DNA of 64,000 nucleotides from Streptomyces marianii (GTDB taxonomy: Bacteria > Actinomycetota > Actinomycetes > Streptomycetales > Streptomycetaceae): assembly GCF_005795905.1 (NCBI RefSeq), contig NZ_VAWE01000002.1, forward strand, positions 248,001 through 312,000, written 5' to 3'. The translations under genes were made by a program, and so were the position numbers. Below, piece by piece: positions 51,799-59,473 of this stretch. Within the stretch, counting starts at the first letter, position 1. Every line of letters begins with the position of its first letter. The notes beneath the pieces were generated by a model. That model did no database searches. It was not told the DNA's origin and saw only the letters and a list, made by a program, of their open reading frames with translations.

Positions 51799-52062
51799 TT
51801 AGAGGTTGTGCTGCAGGCGGTAGTTGCTGACGACCGCGATGGCGGCGTCCCGCTTGGCTTCCTCGTCGGTCTTGCCGGCCTTGACGGACTCGGCGTACGT
51901 CCTGGCCGAGCGGACGATGGCGGAATAGTTGCCGTCGAGCCGGTTCCTGACCGCAGTGAGGTCATGCCCGTCGATGCTCTGCTCGGCGATGTTGTGGATG
52001 GCCGCAACGAGGATCTCCCCGACGACGCGGGCGGAGGCGAGGCTCTCGACGTTCGTGATCAT
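51799..52062 (-). CDS. Hypothetical 87-aa protein
   Basis: ATG 52062 begins ITNVESLASARVVGEIL, a helical protein (AIHNIAEQSID, YSAIVRSARTYAESVKAGKT). No family is recognised. Leftward, upstream of the 51741 gene and downstream of the 52539 gene. Confidence 0.6.
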   Translation of the reverse strand: MITNVESLASARVVGEILVAAIHNIAEQSIDGHDLTAVRNRLDGNYSAIVRSARTYAESVKAGKTDEEAKRDAAIAVVSNYRLQHNL

Positions 52063-52212
52063 TAACGGGGCCTTTCGGTCGGAGGCGGCACGCATCCGTG
52101 GGCGGTACGTGCGGCGTCGGGATGGGGGCGCCCGGCCTTTGGCAGCGGTGCCGGGCGGCTGATCAGGGCTCTGGCTGCGCCGTTGTTCGACCGCGCAGGC
52201 GACGTGTCCTGA

Positions 52213-52539
52213 TCAGGACGGAGCGGCAGAAAGGGTCCGAAGGACCGGCAGGACGCCCGACCGGTCGACGGTCTGGGGCAGGACGAGCGTGCTCTGGCCC
52301 GCGGAGATTGCCTTGGACACGATCTCGGACAGCAGGTCCGGGGCGATGGGGGCGGAAACCTCAGCGATGAGGCCACATCCCTGATCCGGGACGATGAGGA
52401 CCCAGTGCCCCCGCGCGATCACCCGCTGGACGAAGTCGAGGGCCTGCCACAGCACCTGACCCGGCGGGCAGGTCAGATTCTCCACGACCTCGTCCTCGTA
52501 GACCCGGTGGATGGTGACCCGGAATGGCAACTGCTCCAT
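52213..52539 (-). CDS. Hypothetical 108-aa protein
   Basis: ATG 52539 with GAGGAGA upstream. Beta-alpha pattern (PFRVTIHRVYEDEVVENL, VLWQALDFVQRVIARG, HWVLIVPDQGCGLIAEVS). No family. Under the H- promoter, 50 bp away. Confidence 0.65.
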   Translation of the reverse strand: MEQLPFRVTIHRVYEDEVVENLTCPPGQVLWQALDFVQRVIARGHWVLIVPDQGCGLIAEVSAPIAPDLLSEIVSKAISAGQSTLVLPQTVDRSGVLPVLRTLSAAPS

Positions 52540-52592
52540 CACGCTCTCCTCGTCATCTTCCGGGTGGGGGTCCCGCTCACTCTGTATCCGCT

Positions 52593-52634
52593 AATGTACC
52601 CAATAGGCGACTAATGAGTCAACCATAAGGGTCG
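52593..52634 (-). promoter_or_regulatory. Shared-architecture promoter, leftward (H-)
   Basis: Minus strand GACCCTTATGGTTGACT (52633-52617), 18 bp, then TACATT (52598-52593). The element is one base shorter between its halves, offset by the longer spacer. Confidence 0.7.
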
Positions 52635-52649
52635 CCCGATGGAGAGTGG

Positions 52650-52691
52650 TGACACTGTTAACTTGACGCGTATTGCCCGTAGAGATACTTT
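52650..52691 (+). promoter_or_regulatory. Shared-architecture promoter, rightward (H+)
   Basis: TGACACTGTTAACTTGACG (52650-52668), 17 bp, then TACTTT (52686-52691), back to back with H-. Confidence 0.78.
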
Positions 52692-52778
52692 AGGGTTCTT
52701 GCTCGGCGGCTGGACGTCGATCTGGAGATGTCGGAGATGAACACCGAGCCGGATACGTAGCACGCGGCACGTGACCGC

Positions 52779-52952
52779 GTGTTCTGCAACCACGGCCAGA
52801 TGATCTGCATCGCCGGATGCGACACCGTCTTCGCCGACGAGGATGACTGGTACGCCCGACTCGACGACCTGAGGCCCACCCTCGTGCCGTGGCCCGGCCG
52901 TTCCCCTGCTGGCGAGAGGCCCGCTCGCGCGGTCTTCGGTGGTGGCATCTGA
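52779..52952 (+). CDS. Small Cys-containing protein (57 aa)
   Basis: GTG 52779 opens FCNHGQMICIAGCDTVFADE and WYARLDDLRPTLVPWPG, with three Cys and one His in the first 15 residues, which may bind zinc. First gene after the H+ promoter. Confidence 0.5.
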   Translation: MFCNHGQMICIAGCDTVFADEDDWYARLDDLRPTLVPWPGRSPAGERPARAVFGGGI

Positions 52953-53016
52953 TCAAACAGTCCTCGCTCTGCCGCCTGACTCCCGCATGCCCAAGCGTTC
53001 CCTGAATGGAGGCATT

Positions 53017-53946
53017 GTGCCCATCTACCTCGACAACCCCCACGAGTACAGCCCGCGCGGGCCGGACGGCCAGGGGTGGAACAGGCTCTCGCTCAACGCC
53101 CACTTCGACACCCCCGCCCACTGCGGACTCCGGCCGATCCGGTTCGCCTCCCTCTTCGAGGCCCGCACCGGCCGTCAGCGCTGGGGCGGCTACGAGCGGT
53201 GCATGGGCGCGAAGCTCGCTTCACGGCCCGCCGTGGAGGCCTCGCCGGACACGCCGCGGGTGCAGTGCGGAACCTGCCCGGTCTACCAGAACGCCCGCGA
53301 GCACCCGCCGTTGCCGAACTGGCCCGACCAGTCTGTGCTGCTGCTCGGCCGTGTGAGGGACTGGCCGCGGACCCCTGGGATGTGGATCGCCGACCCGGCT
53401 GCCGGTCGCAGCAGCGTGCACCTGCACACCTGGCAGGGCCAGGACACCGGCGTCGCCGTCGACTGGCCGGACCTCGCCGTCGCCGCCGAGATCCGCATGA
53501 CCTGGCAGTTCCACGACCAGGACGGCGATGCCTTCTGGATCGTCCGGCTCAACCCGGGCGCCGAGCAGACGGCCGTCCACACGAAGAACTACCGGGACCA
53601 TACCCGGCACGTGCTGTACGCGCCCGGGGCCCGACGCCTTGCGGGGCTGAAGTGCCACGGCGCGTGCGCGCACGAGGACTGGCACCTGCACCACCTCGCC
53701 GCCGACCTGGCCGACCTTGACACTGCAACGCCCATCAGCGGGCCCGCCGCGGCGCCCGACCTGCCCGAGCGACTGCCCGGGGTGCCGTCCTTCTCGCTGT
53801 CCCGCGACGGCGGCACCGCCACGATCACGCACACGGCCAGCCGCGACTTCGACGCCTCGACCATGACCGTCAACGCCGAGGTGCCGACCTCCCCCGCCAT
53901 CACCGCCGTGCTGCTCGCGCACATCGCCCGCGTCGCCGCCTGGTAG
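53017..53946 (+). CDS. Hypothetical 309-aa protein
   Basis: GTG 53017 follows TGGAGG. Unrecognised; the N-terminal 100 residues include RWGGYERCMGAKLASRPA and VQCGTCPVYQNAR (Cys cluster), the centre is beta-rich (SVHLHTWQGQDTGVAVDWP, MTWQFHDQDGDAFWIVRLN), and CHGACAHEDWHLHHLA adds Cys/His. A metal-binding or plasmid-specific replication accessory is possible. Ends before a strong terminator. Confidence 0.65.
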   Translation: MPIYLDNPHEYSPRGPDGQGWNRLSLNAHFDTPAHCGLRPIRFASLFEARTGRQRWGGYERCMGAKLASRPAVEASPDTPRVQCGTCPVYQNAREHPPLPNWPDQSVLLLGRVRDWPRTPGMWIADPAAGRSSVHLHTWQGQDTGVAVDWPDLAVAAEIRMTWQFHDQDGDAFWIVRLNPGAEQTAVHTKNYRDHTRHVLYAPGARRLAGLKCHGACAHEDWHLHHLAADLADLDTATPISGPAAAPDLPERLPGVPSFSLSRDGGTATITHTASRDFDASTMTVNAEVPTSPAITAVLLAHIARVAAW

Positions 53947-53952
53947 AGCGCA

Positions 53953-53978
53953 CGGCCGTCGCGATCACGCGACGGCCG
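53953..53978 (+). terminator. Terminator after the 309-aa gene
   Basis: A perfect 11-bp stem (53953-53963 with 53968-53978) with a tetraloop ATCA, 6 bp past the stop. Confidence 0.8.
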
Positions 53979-54197
53979 GCCGACGGAGACGTGATCGCGG
54001 GGCCCTAGCCGCGTAGCGAGCCGGGGCGGTCGGCGGCCGCGGTGCCGAGGCGATTCGCTGCACCAGGGCGTCAGTTCAGGCTGATGCCGCGGTGGCCGCA
54101 GGAAACGGATGTGCGCCTCGCTCTCCGTGTTCTCCAGGGCTTGCTGCAGTTTGCCCAGCAGCTCGCACCGGTGCGCTCGCTCAGGTCGCCCTCGAGC

Positions 54198-54491
54198 ATG
54201 CTTTCGCCAGCGAGAACGACGAATGCGCCGGCCGTCGTCGCCGAGGTGCCGCTCGCCTTCCCGATGTACGACGGCGGGGTGCTCCTGTGGCGGGAGCAGT
54301 CCAACCGGCCGCTGTTGCGCAGGCTGCACGGGCTGGCGCGGGTGGCGCACTGGGAGAGGCGATGGAACTGCGCAGAGATGACCCTGATGCGGCTTCTCTA
54401 CCTCGACCCCGTCGACGAACAGCAGGCCGGCGTCCTGCTGAGGGAGGTCCGCGCCGCCGCGGGCATCGCTCAGCCTGACAAGACCGCCTGA
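54198..54491 (+). CDS. Hypothetical 97-aa protein
   Basis: From ATG 54198: VVAEVPLAFPMYDGGVLLW and RVAHWERRWNCAEMTLMRLL, then a helix. No family and no clear SD. A leftward frame between 54070 and 54240 (LGKLQQALENTESEAHIRFL) also looks coding, so the strand is not certain. Confidence 0.4.
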   Translation: MLSPARTTNAPAVVAEVPLAFPMYDGGVLLWREQSNRPLLRRLHGLARVAHWERRWNCAEMTLMRLLYLDPVDEQQAGVLLREVRAAAGIAQPDKTA

Positions 54492-54614
54492 AGCGGACTT
54501 GGCCAGGGCGAGGGACCTGGAGCGTGACGAGCAGACGTGTGCCTCCTTCATCTCCCGGTCCATGACGTCGCTGTGCATGGTCCCTACTCCATGGGCGGGG
54601 TGCAGGTACGGCGG

Positions 54615-55880
54615 TCAGGCGGCTGCGGCGGGCAGGTCCTCGTACGGGCTTCCGGGGACCAGGGCGCGCAGTTCGCGCTCGCGGGCCCGATGGCGGCGTG
54701 CGTTGCGCTCCTCGATGGCGAGCTGCTTCTTGACCTCGCTCAGCTGACGTCGTGCGTCTGCGCGCAGATGTGGGACGTTTGCCTGGGCGGCGGCCAGGCG
54801 CAGAGCCGCCAGATCCGGGCGGCGCAGGTAGTGCAGGGCCAGTGTGCGGACGACGGCTGCCGTGCGGCGCTCGGTGGCGTACGGTGCCGATCCCCGTGAC
54901 GGGGCCCGGGCGCCGATCGTGTCCGGGGCGGTGGGGGTGATGTCGCCGCTCGTGTTGTGGTCCCACTGGCCGGACAGGCGCACCCCGTTGACCACGGGGG
55001 CATGCGCCCGCTCGTCCTCGTAGTACCGGTCGCTGGCGTGCCCGTAGGCGACCCAGATGCCCTGCGGGATCGGCTCCGGCCGGTACCGGTTCGGGCCGAC
55101 GGTGAACCGCCCGGTCACCCGGGCTCCGGTGACCTCGTAGACGACGCTGCCCGCGACTCCGGCGTTCACGGCGACCTCGCGGACCGTGATCTGCCCGAGC
55201 GGCCCCCGGCGGGGATCTTCGATCGGCAGCTCCACCGGCTCAGCCTGCGGCGCCTGCACGGGACGTGGCCGACGCCGCAGAATGCCGGCCAGCACGCAGA
55301 GCCGGTGGCGAACAGCCTGGCGTTCCTGTTCGAGCTCGACGGCCTGGGCCTCCGCCGCGGCGGCGAGGTTGCCCTCGTGCTCGGCGTACTCCTCCGCCTT
55401 CTCACGCGCCGCCGTCACCATCAGGTCGCGCCGGCAGGGCAGGCTACGCCAGTGCGTGACGATGGCCAGGATCACGGCCTCGACGCGGCGCCGCGTGCCA
55501 CGGGTGAGCTCCCGGTGAATGCCGTTGCTCAGCCCGACGGCGTAGCGGCCCAGGAACCATCCGGTCGGCAGGTCATCCGGATGCAGGTGCCCAGTCCAGC
55601 CATGGACACGGACACCGTGAACCACCGGCTCGTCTGGCCGGTGCTCACGATAGAAGCTGCCGAGCGGCTCAAGACCGTCACCGAACTGCACCGCGACGGT
55701 GGTCGGCAGAACCGGACCATTGGCGATGTGGTCCGGCACCACCACGAAGGTTCCGTGCACGTGCGGAGCACGGACGACGTAGCGGACGCGGCCGCGCTCC
55801 AGGACGGTCACGCGCGCATCGGCGGAGCCGATGCCGGGCAGCGGCAGCTTCACGCGCTCGGGGAGATGGTGGACAGGCAA
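54615..55880 (-). CDS. Hypothetical 421-aa protein with internal duplication
   Basis: TTG 55880 follows GAGGAG. Two copies of one domain, roughly 20-190 and 230-410, share the order: strand pair, then PxxVxxGxxx, then (Y/F)Y-x(E)-R-x-x-(E/A)PVV-x-GVR-x-x-G-x-x-H, then a Thr/Arg-rich helix before VRTLALHYLRRPDL/ILAIVTHWRSLPCRRDL. The helices between are coiled coils (AREKAEEYAEHEGNLAAAA). No family recognised; third gene of the tRNA-Trp transcript. Confidence 0.7.
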   Translation of the reverse strand: MPVHHLPERVKLPLPGIGSADARVTVLERGRVRYVVRAPHVHGTFVVVPDHIANGPVLPTTVAVQFGDGLEPLGSFYREHRPDEPVVHGVRVHGWTGHLHPDDLPTGWFLGRYAVGLSNGIHRELTRGTRRRVEAVILAIVTHWRSLPCRRDLMVTAAREKAEEYAEHEGNLAAAAEAQAVELEQERQAVRHRLCVLAGILRRRPRPVQAPQAEPVELPIEDPRRGPLGQITVREVAVNAGVAGSVVYEVTGARVTGRFTVGPNRYRPEPIPQGIWVAYGHASDRYYEDERAHAPVVNGVRLSGQWDHNTSGDITPTAPDTIGARAPSRGSAPYATERRTAAVVRTLALHYLRRPDLAALRLAAAQANVPHLRADARRQLSEVKKQLAIEERNARRHRARERELRALVPGSPYEDLPAAAA

Positions 55881-56008
55881 GGAACTCCTCTGTACGGAAG
55901 GCTTCGGTTTGTGGCGGCGCCGGATCGCTGAAGGGGGAGGTGATCGCCCTCTCGGGGCGCAGCGTTCCCGCCGGAGGACGGCAGGACGGCGGGGGCGATG
56001 CTCGACGG

Positions 56009-56230
56009 CTACGGGGACTTGCGCTTCCGCCAGACCTTGAGCGCGACCCGGGGCCGTGTGACCGCCAGGGCTGCGAAGAGGGCCCACTCGCGCACGCGGC
56101 TGCCGAGCCAGCGCCCGTGGTCGCGCGGCAGAAGCAGGTCCTCCACCCACCCTCCGAAGTGCCCCCACGGCCGGAGCCGACCCGCGGCGTAGCCAAGGGC
56201 GAACAGGGCGAGAGCGGCGAAGACGATCAC
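56009..56230 (-). CDS. Small membrane protein (73 aa)
   Basis: GTG 56230 overlaps the previous stop. N-terminal helix IVFAALALFALGYAAG, a second one ALFAALAVTRPRVAL, and a basic tail. No family. Confidence 0.55.
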   Translation of the reverse strand: MIVFAALALFALGYAAGRLRPWGHFGGWVEDLLLPRDHGRWLGSRVREWALFAALAVTRPRVALKVWRKRKSP

Positions 56231-56808
56231 GCTGCGCCCTCCACGTAGGGATGCTCACTGATCAGCGCGCGGATCCTGCGCACCGAAGGGGCGTCATGCC
56301 ACTGCGGACGGTCGGGCGTGCGGGCAAGCCCCGCCCCGGCCCGTCGGGCCGAGCCCGGGACACAGCTCCAGGTCAGCTCGAATCGCCACTGGGTCCCACG
56401 CGCGGGCGGATCGCACAGGTGCGTGTCCCGGCCGATGACGATCTTCAGGAGCATCTCGTCCGCTCCTCGCGGCGTCCATGCCCGCGCCGAGCGCCATCCG
56501 TGGCTTTCAGCGTGCGCGAGCAGCTCCTGGACGGCCTTGGGTATTTCCCAGCCTCCCGGCGTGATCGCGGCCAGCCGCCGCTCCGCCTGGGCCAGATCCG
56601 TCTGAGTCCGCCGTGCGGTCGCCTTCCACTGGTCGCGTTCGGTCTGCGCGACCTCCGCGTTCCATTCCGCGGTGCGCAGCCGTCGCATCAGCTCCAGCGG
56701 GGACAGATCGCGGTACTTGGCGAAAGCGCGGACCTCATCCGCGGTCTGCGGCCTGTCGTGGAACTCCACGCGGTCGACGGTGCCGTCAGGGTGCAGGACC
56801 CTCTTCAC
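56227..56808 (-). CDS. Hypothetical 193-aa protein
   Basis: ATG 56808. Helical N-terminal two thirds (LSPLELMRRLRTAEWNAEV, then a coiled coil QTERDQWKATARRTQ), followed by PKAVQELLAHAESHGWRSAR and a beta C-terminus. No family. First protein gene after the tRNA-Trp, so it probably lies in its transcript. Confidence 0.6.
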   Translation of the reverse strand: MKRVLHPDGTVDRVEFHDRPQTADEVRAFAKYRDLSPLELMRRLRTAEWNAEVAQTERDQWKATARRTQTDLAQAERRLAAITPGGWEIPKAVQELLAHAESHGWRSARAWTPRGADEMLLKIVIGRDTHLCDPPARGTQWRFELTWSCVPGSARRAGAGLARTPDRPQWHDAPSVRRIRALISEHPYVEGAA

Positions 56809-56952
56809 TCCGGAGAGTGGGTACGACGTGCTGATGGGCGAACTCCCTTACTGAGCAGCAGGGCCAGCCTGCTGGATGAGACGGCTGGCGAACGCCTTCG
56901 ACCGGGTCGGCCGACGACGACGTCCAGCGGGCCGCCGGGTCGGGACGTGGGG

Positions 56953-57023
56953 CGGGGGCGGCAGGGATCGAACCTGCGCTGCCGGCTTTGGAGACCGTCG
57001 CTCTACCTCTGAGCTACACCCCC
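56953..57023 (-). tRNA. trnW: tRNA-Trp(CCA)
   Basis: A 71-nt cloverleaf on the minus strand. Acceptor GGGGGTG pairs with CGCCCCC (one G-U), D-arm GCTC/GAGC, anticodon loop CTCCAAA giving anticodon CCA, T-arm GCAGG TTCGATC CCTGC. The 27-43 pair of the anticodon stem is A-G and 31-39 is a G-U. The 3' CCA is not encoded. A shared-type promoter lies 148 bp upstream. Confidence 0.85.
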
Positions 57024-57110
57024 TGGGGTCGGCGATCGCGCCCTGGGGGACCAGGACCATCGCCTCTGGGCGCCGGTGGACCGCGCCACGGTGGTAGGTG
57101 GGTTGTGGGT

Positions 57111-57134
57111 GCTCCTGCAGGGATCCGAACCCCG
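57111..57134 (-). other. tRNA 3'-part remnant (T-arm and acceptor 3' strand)
   Basis: On the minus strand CGGGG TTCGGAT CCCTG forms a T-arm (57134-57118) followed by CAGGAGC, which would be an acceptor 3' strand, but the matching GCTCCTG, D-arm and anticodon arm are absent upstream. It lies between the promoter and tRNA-Trp, so it is probably the decayed rest of a second tRNA. Confidence 0.4.
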
Positions 57135-57170
57135 ATCTCCGGGTCCGCCCCCACCCTCAACGACCCTTCT

Positions 57171-57212
57171 AATCTACACAGACACCTGTCGTGAGGCAAG
57201 AAAAAAGAGTCA
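57171..57212 (-). promoter_or_regulatory. Shared-architecture promoter, leftward (I)
   Basis: Minus strand TGACTCTTTTTTCTTGCCT (57212-57194), 17 bp, then TAGATT (57176-57171). AAGGGTCG in the same sense lies just past it (57168-57161), as at promoters A and B. It drives tRNA-Trp and the genes after it. Confidence 0.8.
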
Positions 57213-57384
57213 TCGAGGGTGGGGGAAGTCTCCCGGGCCGCGAGGTCGGCTGTCCTGTCGCCAGGCATTGCCTGGTTAGCCGATGTCCTACACGCAGCAC
57301 GGTCGGGAGTTAGCCGACACCGTCGACGACCTTGCGGACCTCGTCCAGAGGAATACCGGAAGGCCCCCGCTTGCAGGCGCGTAC

Positions 57385-57428
57385 GCCGCGGCCCCGGCGC
57401 CAGTCCTCCCTGGCGTCGGGGCCGCGGC
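57385..57428 (-). terminator. Terminator after the MazG-like gene
   Basis: A 19-bp stem with one G-U pair (57385-57403 with 57410-57428) and a 6-nt loop, 9 bp after the stop at 57438. Confidence 0.8.
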
Positions 57429-57437
57429 ACGTCTGTA

Positions 57438-58010
57438 CTAAGCGGCGACCCTGTCCACGAGGAACCGCAGCCGCTCATCCACCGTGTCCCAGGCATCGCC
57501 GGTGAGGTCGTCCAGCGCGGCGGCGGCCGTGAGGATGAGTTCGGCGAGGCGTGCCGCCACGTCCTCCCACGTGTGCGTCACCTCGGCCGCCTCACCGCGC
57601 GGGCCAGTGCCCAGCGCCCCATACACGGCGGTGGCGATCGTGCCCATGTCGCCACTGATCGCGAGGACCTGGAGGAGCCGGATGTCTCCGGCCGCCGTGA
57701 TTTCCTCCTCCACGCGGCCTTGGAGCTGGTGTTCCACGACGGCCGCGCCGTTCCCGCTCACGGTGTCCAGGGCGACCGCGGCCGTCACGATGACGTCCGC
57801 GAGCTCCTTCGCCACGTCGCCCCAGCTGTGTGACGCCCCCTTCCTGGGGTTGGCGCCGAGCGCCCCGTGCAGAGCCTCCGCAACCTCGCCCAGCTCCTCC
57901 GAAATCTTGAGCACGCGCAGGAGCCTGGCGTCCTCCACCGACGTCGGGGCCGCGTCCGTGTCGAGCCACTTCCGCAGCCGCGCCACATAGTCCCAGGTGT
58001 CAACCTTCAT
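57438..58010 (-). CDS. MazG-like protein with two tandem domains, second degenerate
   Basis: MazG-like proteins hydrolyse nucleoside triphosphates, binding Mg with EExxE and ExxD motifs. Residues 25-90 show KISEELGEVAEAL and KELADVIVTAAVALD, so the first unit is complete. Residues 108-175 repeat the same helices (LLQVLAISGDMGTIATAVYG, LAELILTAAAALDD) but lack the EExxE acids, so that unit is probably structural. 190 aa, ATG 58010. Last gene of the radical-SAM operon. Confidence 0.78.
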   Translation of the reverse strand: MKVDTWDYVARLRKWLDTDAAPTSVEDARLLRVLKISEELGEVAEALHGALGANPRKGASHSWGDVAKELADVIVTAAVALDTVSGNGAAVVEHQLQGRVEEEITAAGDIRLLQVLAISGDMGTIATAVYGALGTGPRGEAAEVTHTWEDVAARLAELILTAAAALDDLTGDAWDTVDERLRFLVDRVAA

Positions 58011-58041
58011 GCCGTCCTCCTCGGGCGGTCCTGCAGCAGGG

Positions 58042-58854
58042 TCAGAAGAGTGCCGGCGCCGTGAGCTCCGCGGCGGCCGGGTCGGTCACGTCCAGGGGCG
58101 CCGTGGCGGTGAGCGCCAGGGCGACCGTGAGGGCGGAGTGGTCGGTGAGCCGGTCCTCGTCGGTCCGCGGCTCGTGCACGTACCGGCAGCCCGTCACGTG
58201 GCGCGTGAGGGGCCCGGAGGCGTGGGCGTGGTCGTAGCGGTAGCCGTCGCCGGTACGCCCCACCCAGGAGTACTCCAGGGCGTCCGGCGCCAGGAGGCGG
58301 AAGGCATCCGCGTACCCGGCCGCGGCGAGCCCGGTGTAGAACCCGTACTCCCATGCCTGGAACGTGCGGTACTTCGGAACGTGGTTGGGCTCCAGGATGT
58401 TGAAGTCCCCGAGGACCAGGCGGTGGCCGGCCTTCCCGGTGGGGAGCGCGGCGGCCAGGCCCTCCAGGAACGTTCGCTTCCTGGTGACCTTCGCCTCCGT
58501 CTGGTCCCGGGAGGGCACATACACCCCGACGACCTCCAGCGGCCCCGTGGTGGTCTCCACGGTCACGGCGGCCACCCGGTGCGGGAGGTAGTTCACCGGT
58601 AGCCGGAGCGGGCTCGTGGCGAGGCGGGAGACGATCATCACGCCCCGCTCCCGGGTGCCGTGCGGCGGCCTCGGGAAGGTCACCGAGTAGCCGGCCCTCT
58701 CGAACCGCTCGGCCAGGAACTCACACCCCGCGCTCCGCGCCGTCTCCGTGAGGACGAGTACCGGCTCCGGCCGGCTCGCCAGGTACCGGAGCTGTCGCTC
58801 CGCGCGGGACAGGGACGGGTTGTTGAGGTTGAACGTGAGCACGTCCAGCGTCAT
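58042..58854 (-). CDS. Endonuclease/exonuclease/phosphatase family protein
   Basis: A 270-aa Mg-dependent phosphoesterase. The family motifs are seen in order: TFNLNNPSL, VLTETA (metal-binding Glu), GVYVPSRDQ, LVLGDFNI (catalytic Asp-Asn), and LTDHSALTV (Asp-His). It could cleave a nucleic acid or remove a phosphate from a small molecule. ATG 58854 lies inside the end of the thymidylate-kinase gene. Confidence 0.83.
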   Translation of the reverse strand: MTLDVLTFNLNNPSLSRAERQLRYLASRPEPVLVLTETARSAGCEFLAERFERAGYSVTFPRPPHGTRERGVMIVSRLATSPLRLPVNYLPHRVAAVTVETTTGPLEVVGVYVPSRDQTEAKVTRKRTFLEGLAAALPTGKAGHRLVLGDFNILEPNHVPKYRTFQAWEYGFYTGLAAAGYADAFRLLAPDALEYSWVGRTGDGYRYDHAHASGPLTRHVTGCRYVHEPRTDEDRLTDHSALTVALALTATAPLDVTDPAAAELTAPALF

Positions 58855-59473
58855 GGTTCGGCGGGTCCTTCCGGAGTCGGGTGATCGCGGCGACGATCGT
58901 GCGGGCGACCTCTTCGGCCGGCGTCTGGGTGGCGTTCACGTCCAGGACGCGATGTCCCTTGCTGCGAAGGAACTTAGCGGCCTCCGCGAAGTAGGCGCAC
59001 TCCACGCGGCTGGAGCCCTGGGCGCGTTCGTACCGGGAGTGCGCGCCCCGCGCGGTGAGCCGGGCCTCGATCACGTCCGGGTGGCCGGTCACCATCACGG
59101 TCAGGTCCGGCTGGAGGACCCGCTCGTTGAGGAGCCACACGAACTCCCGGTCCACGCCGTCCATGCACTGGAGCGCGAGGCTACTGGCGATGTACCGGTC
59201 ACAGACCACGACCTCCCCGCGCTCCAGCGCCGGCCGGATCTCCTCGCCGTGCTTGAAGCGGTCCGCGGCGATCAGGCACGCCATGGCCTCGCCCTGGTAC
59301 TCGTCCGTGCCGTGTCGCGCGAGGTTGCCCAGGGCGGTGTCCGTGGGCTCCCGGGTCGGCAGCACGGGCACACCCTCCGCGCGAAGGAGCCGGGCGACGA
59401 GAGCCGTGACGGTGGACTTCCCGACCCCGCCCGGGCCCTCGACGGCGACCAGGAGGCCGCGGTCGCCGGTCAC
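58721..59473 (-). CDS. Thymidylate kinase-like protein
   Basis: P-loop kinase of the dTMP kinase family: GPGGVGKST at 13-21, LPTREPTD, CDRYIASSLA and LLNERVLQPDL (all family motifs). The useful sequence ends near residue 206; the last 44 residues overlap the phosphoesterase gene out of frame for 134 bp, so the original stop has probably been lost. GTG 59473 overlaps the radical SAM stop. Beside MazG and phosphoesterase genes it may act on a modified nucleotide. Confidence 0.8.
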   Translation of the reverse strand: MTGDRGLLVAVEGPGGVGKSTVTALVARLLRAEGVPVLPTREPTDTALGNLARHGTDEYQGEAMACLIAADRFKHGEEIRPALERGEVVVCDRYIASSLALQCMDGVDREFVWLLNERVLQPDLTVMVTGHPDVIEARLTARGAHSRYERAQGSSRVECAYFAEAAKFLRSKGHRVLDVNATQTPAEEVARTIVAAITRLRKDPPNHDAGRAHVQPQQPVPVPRGATAPVPGEPAGAGTRPHGDGAERGV

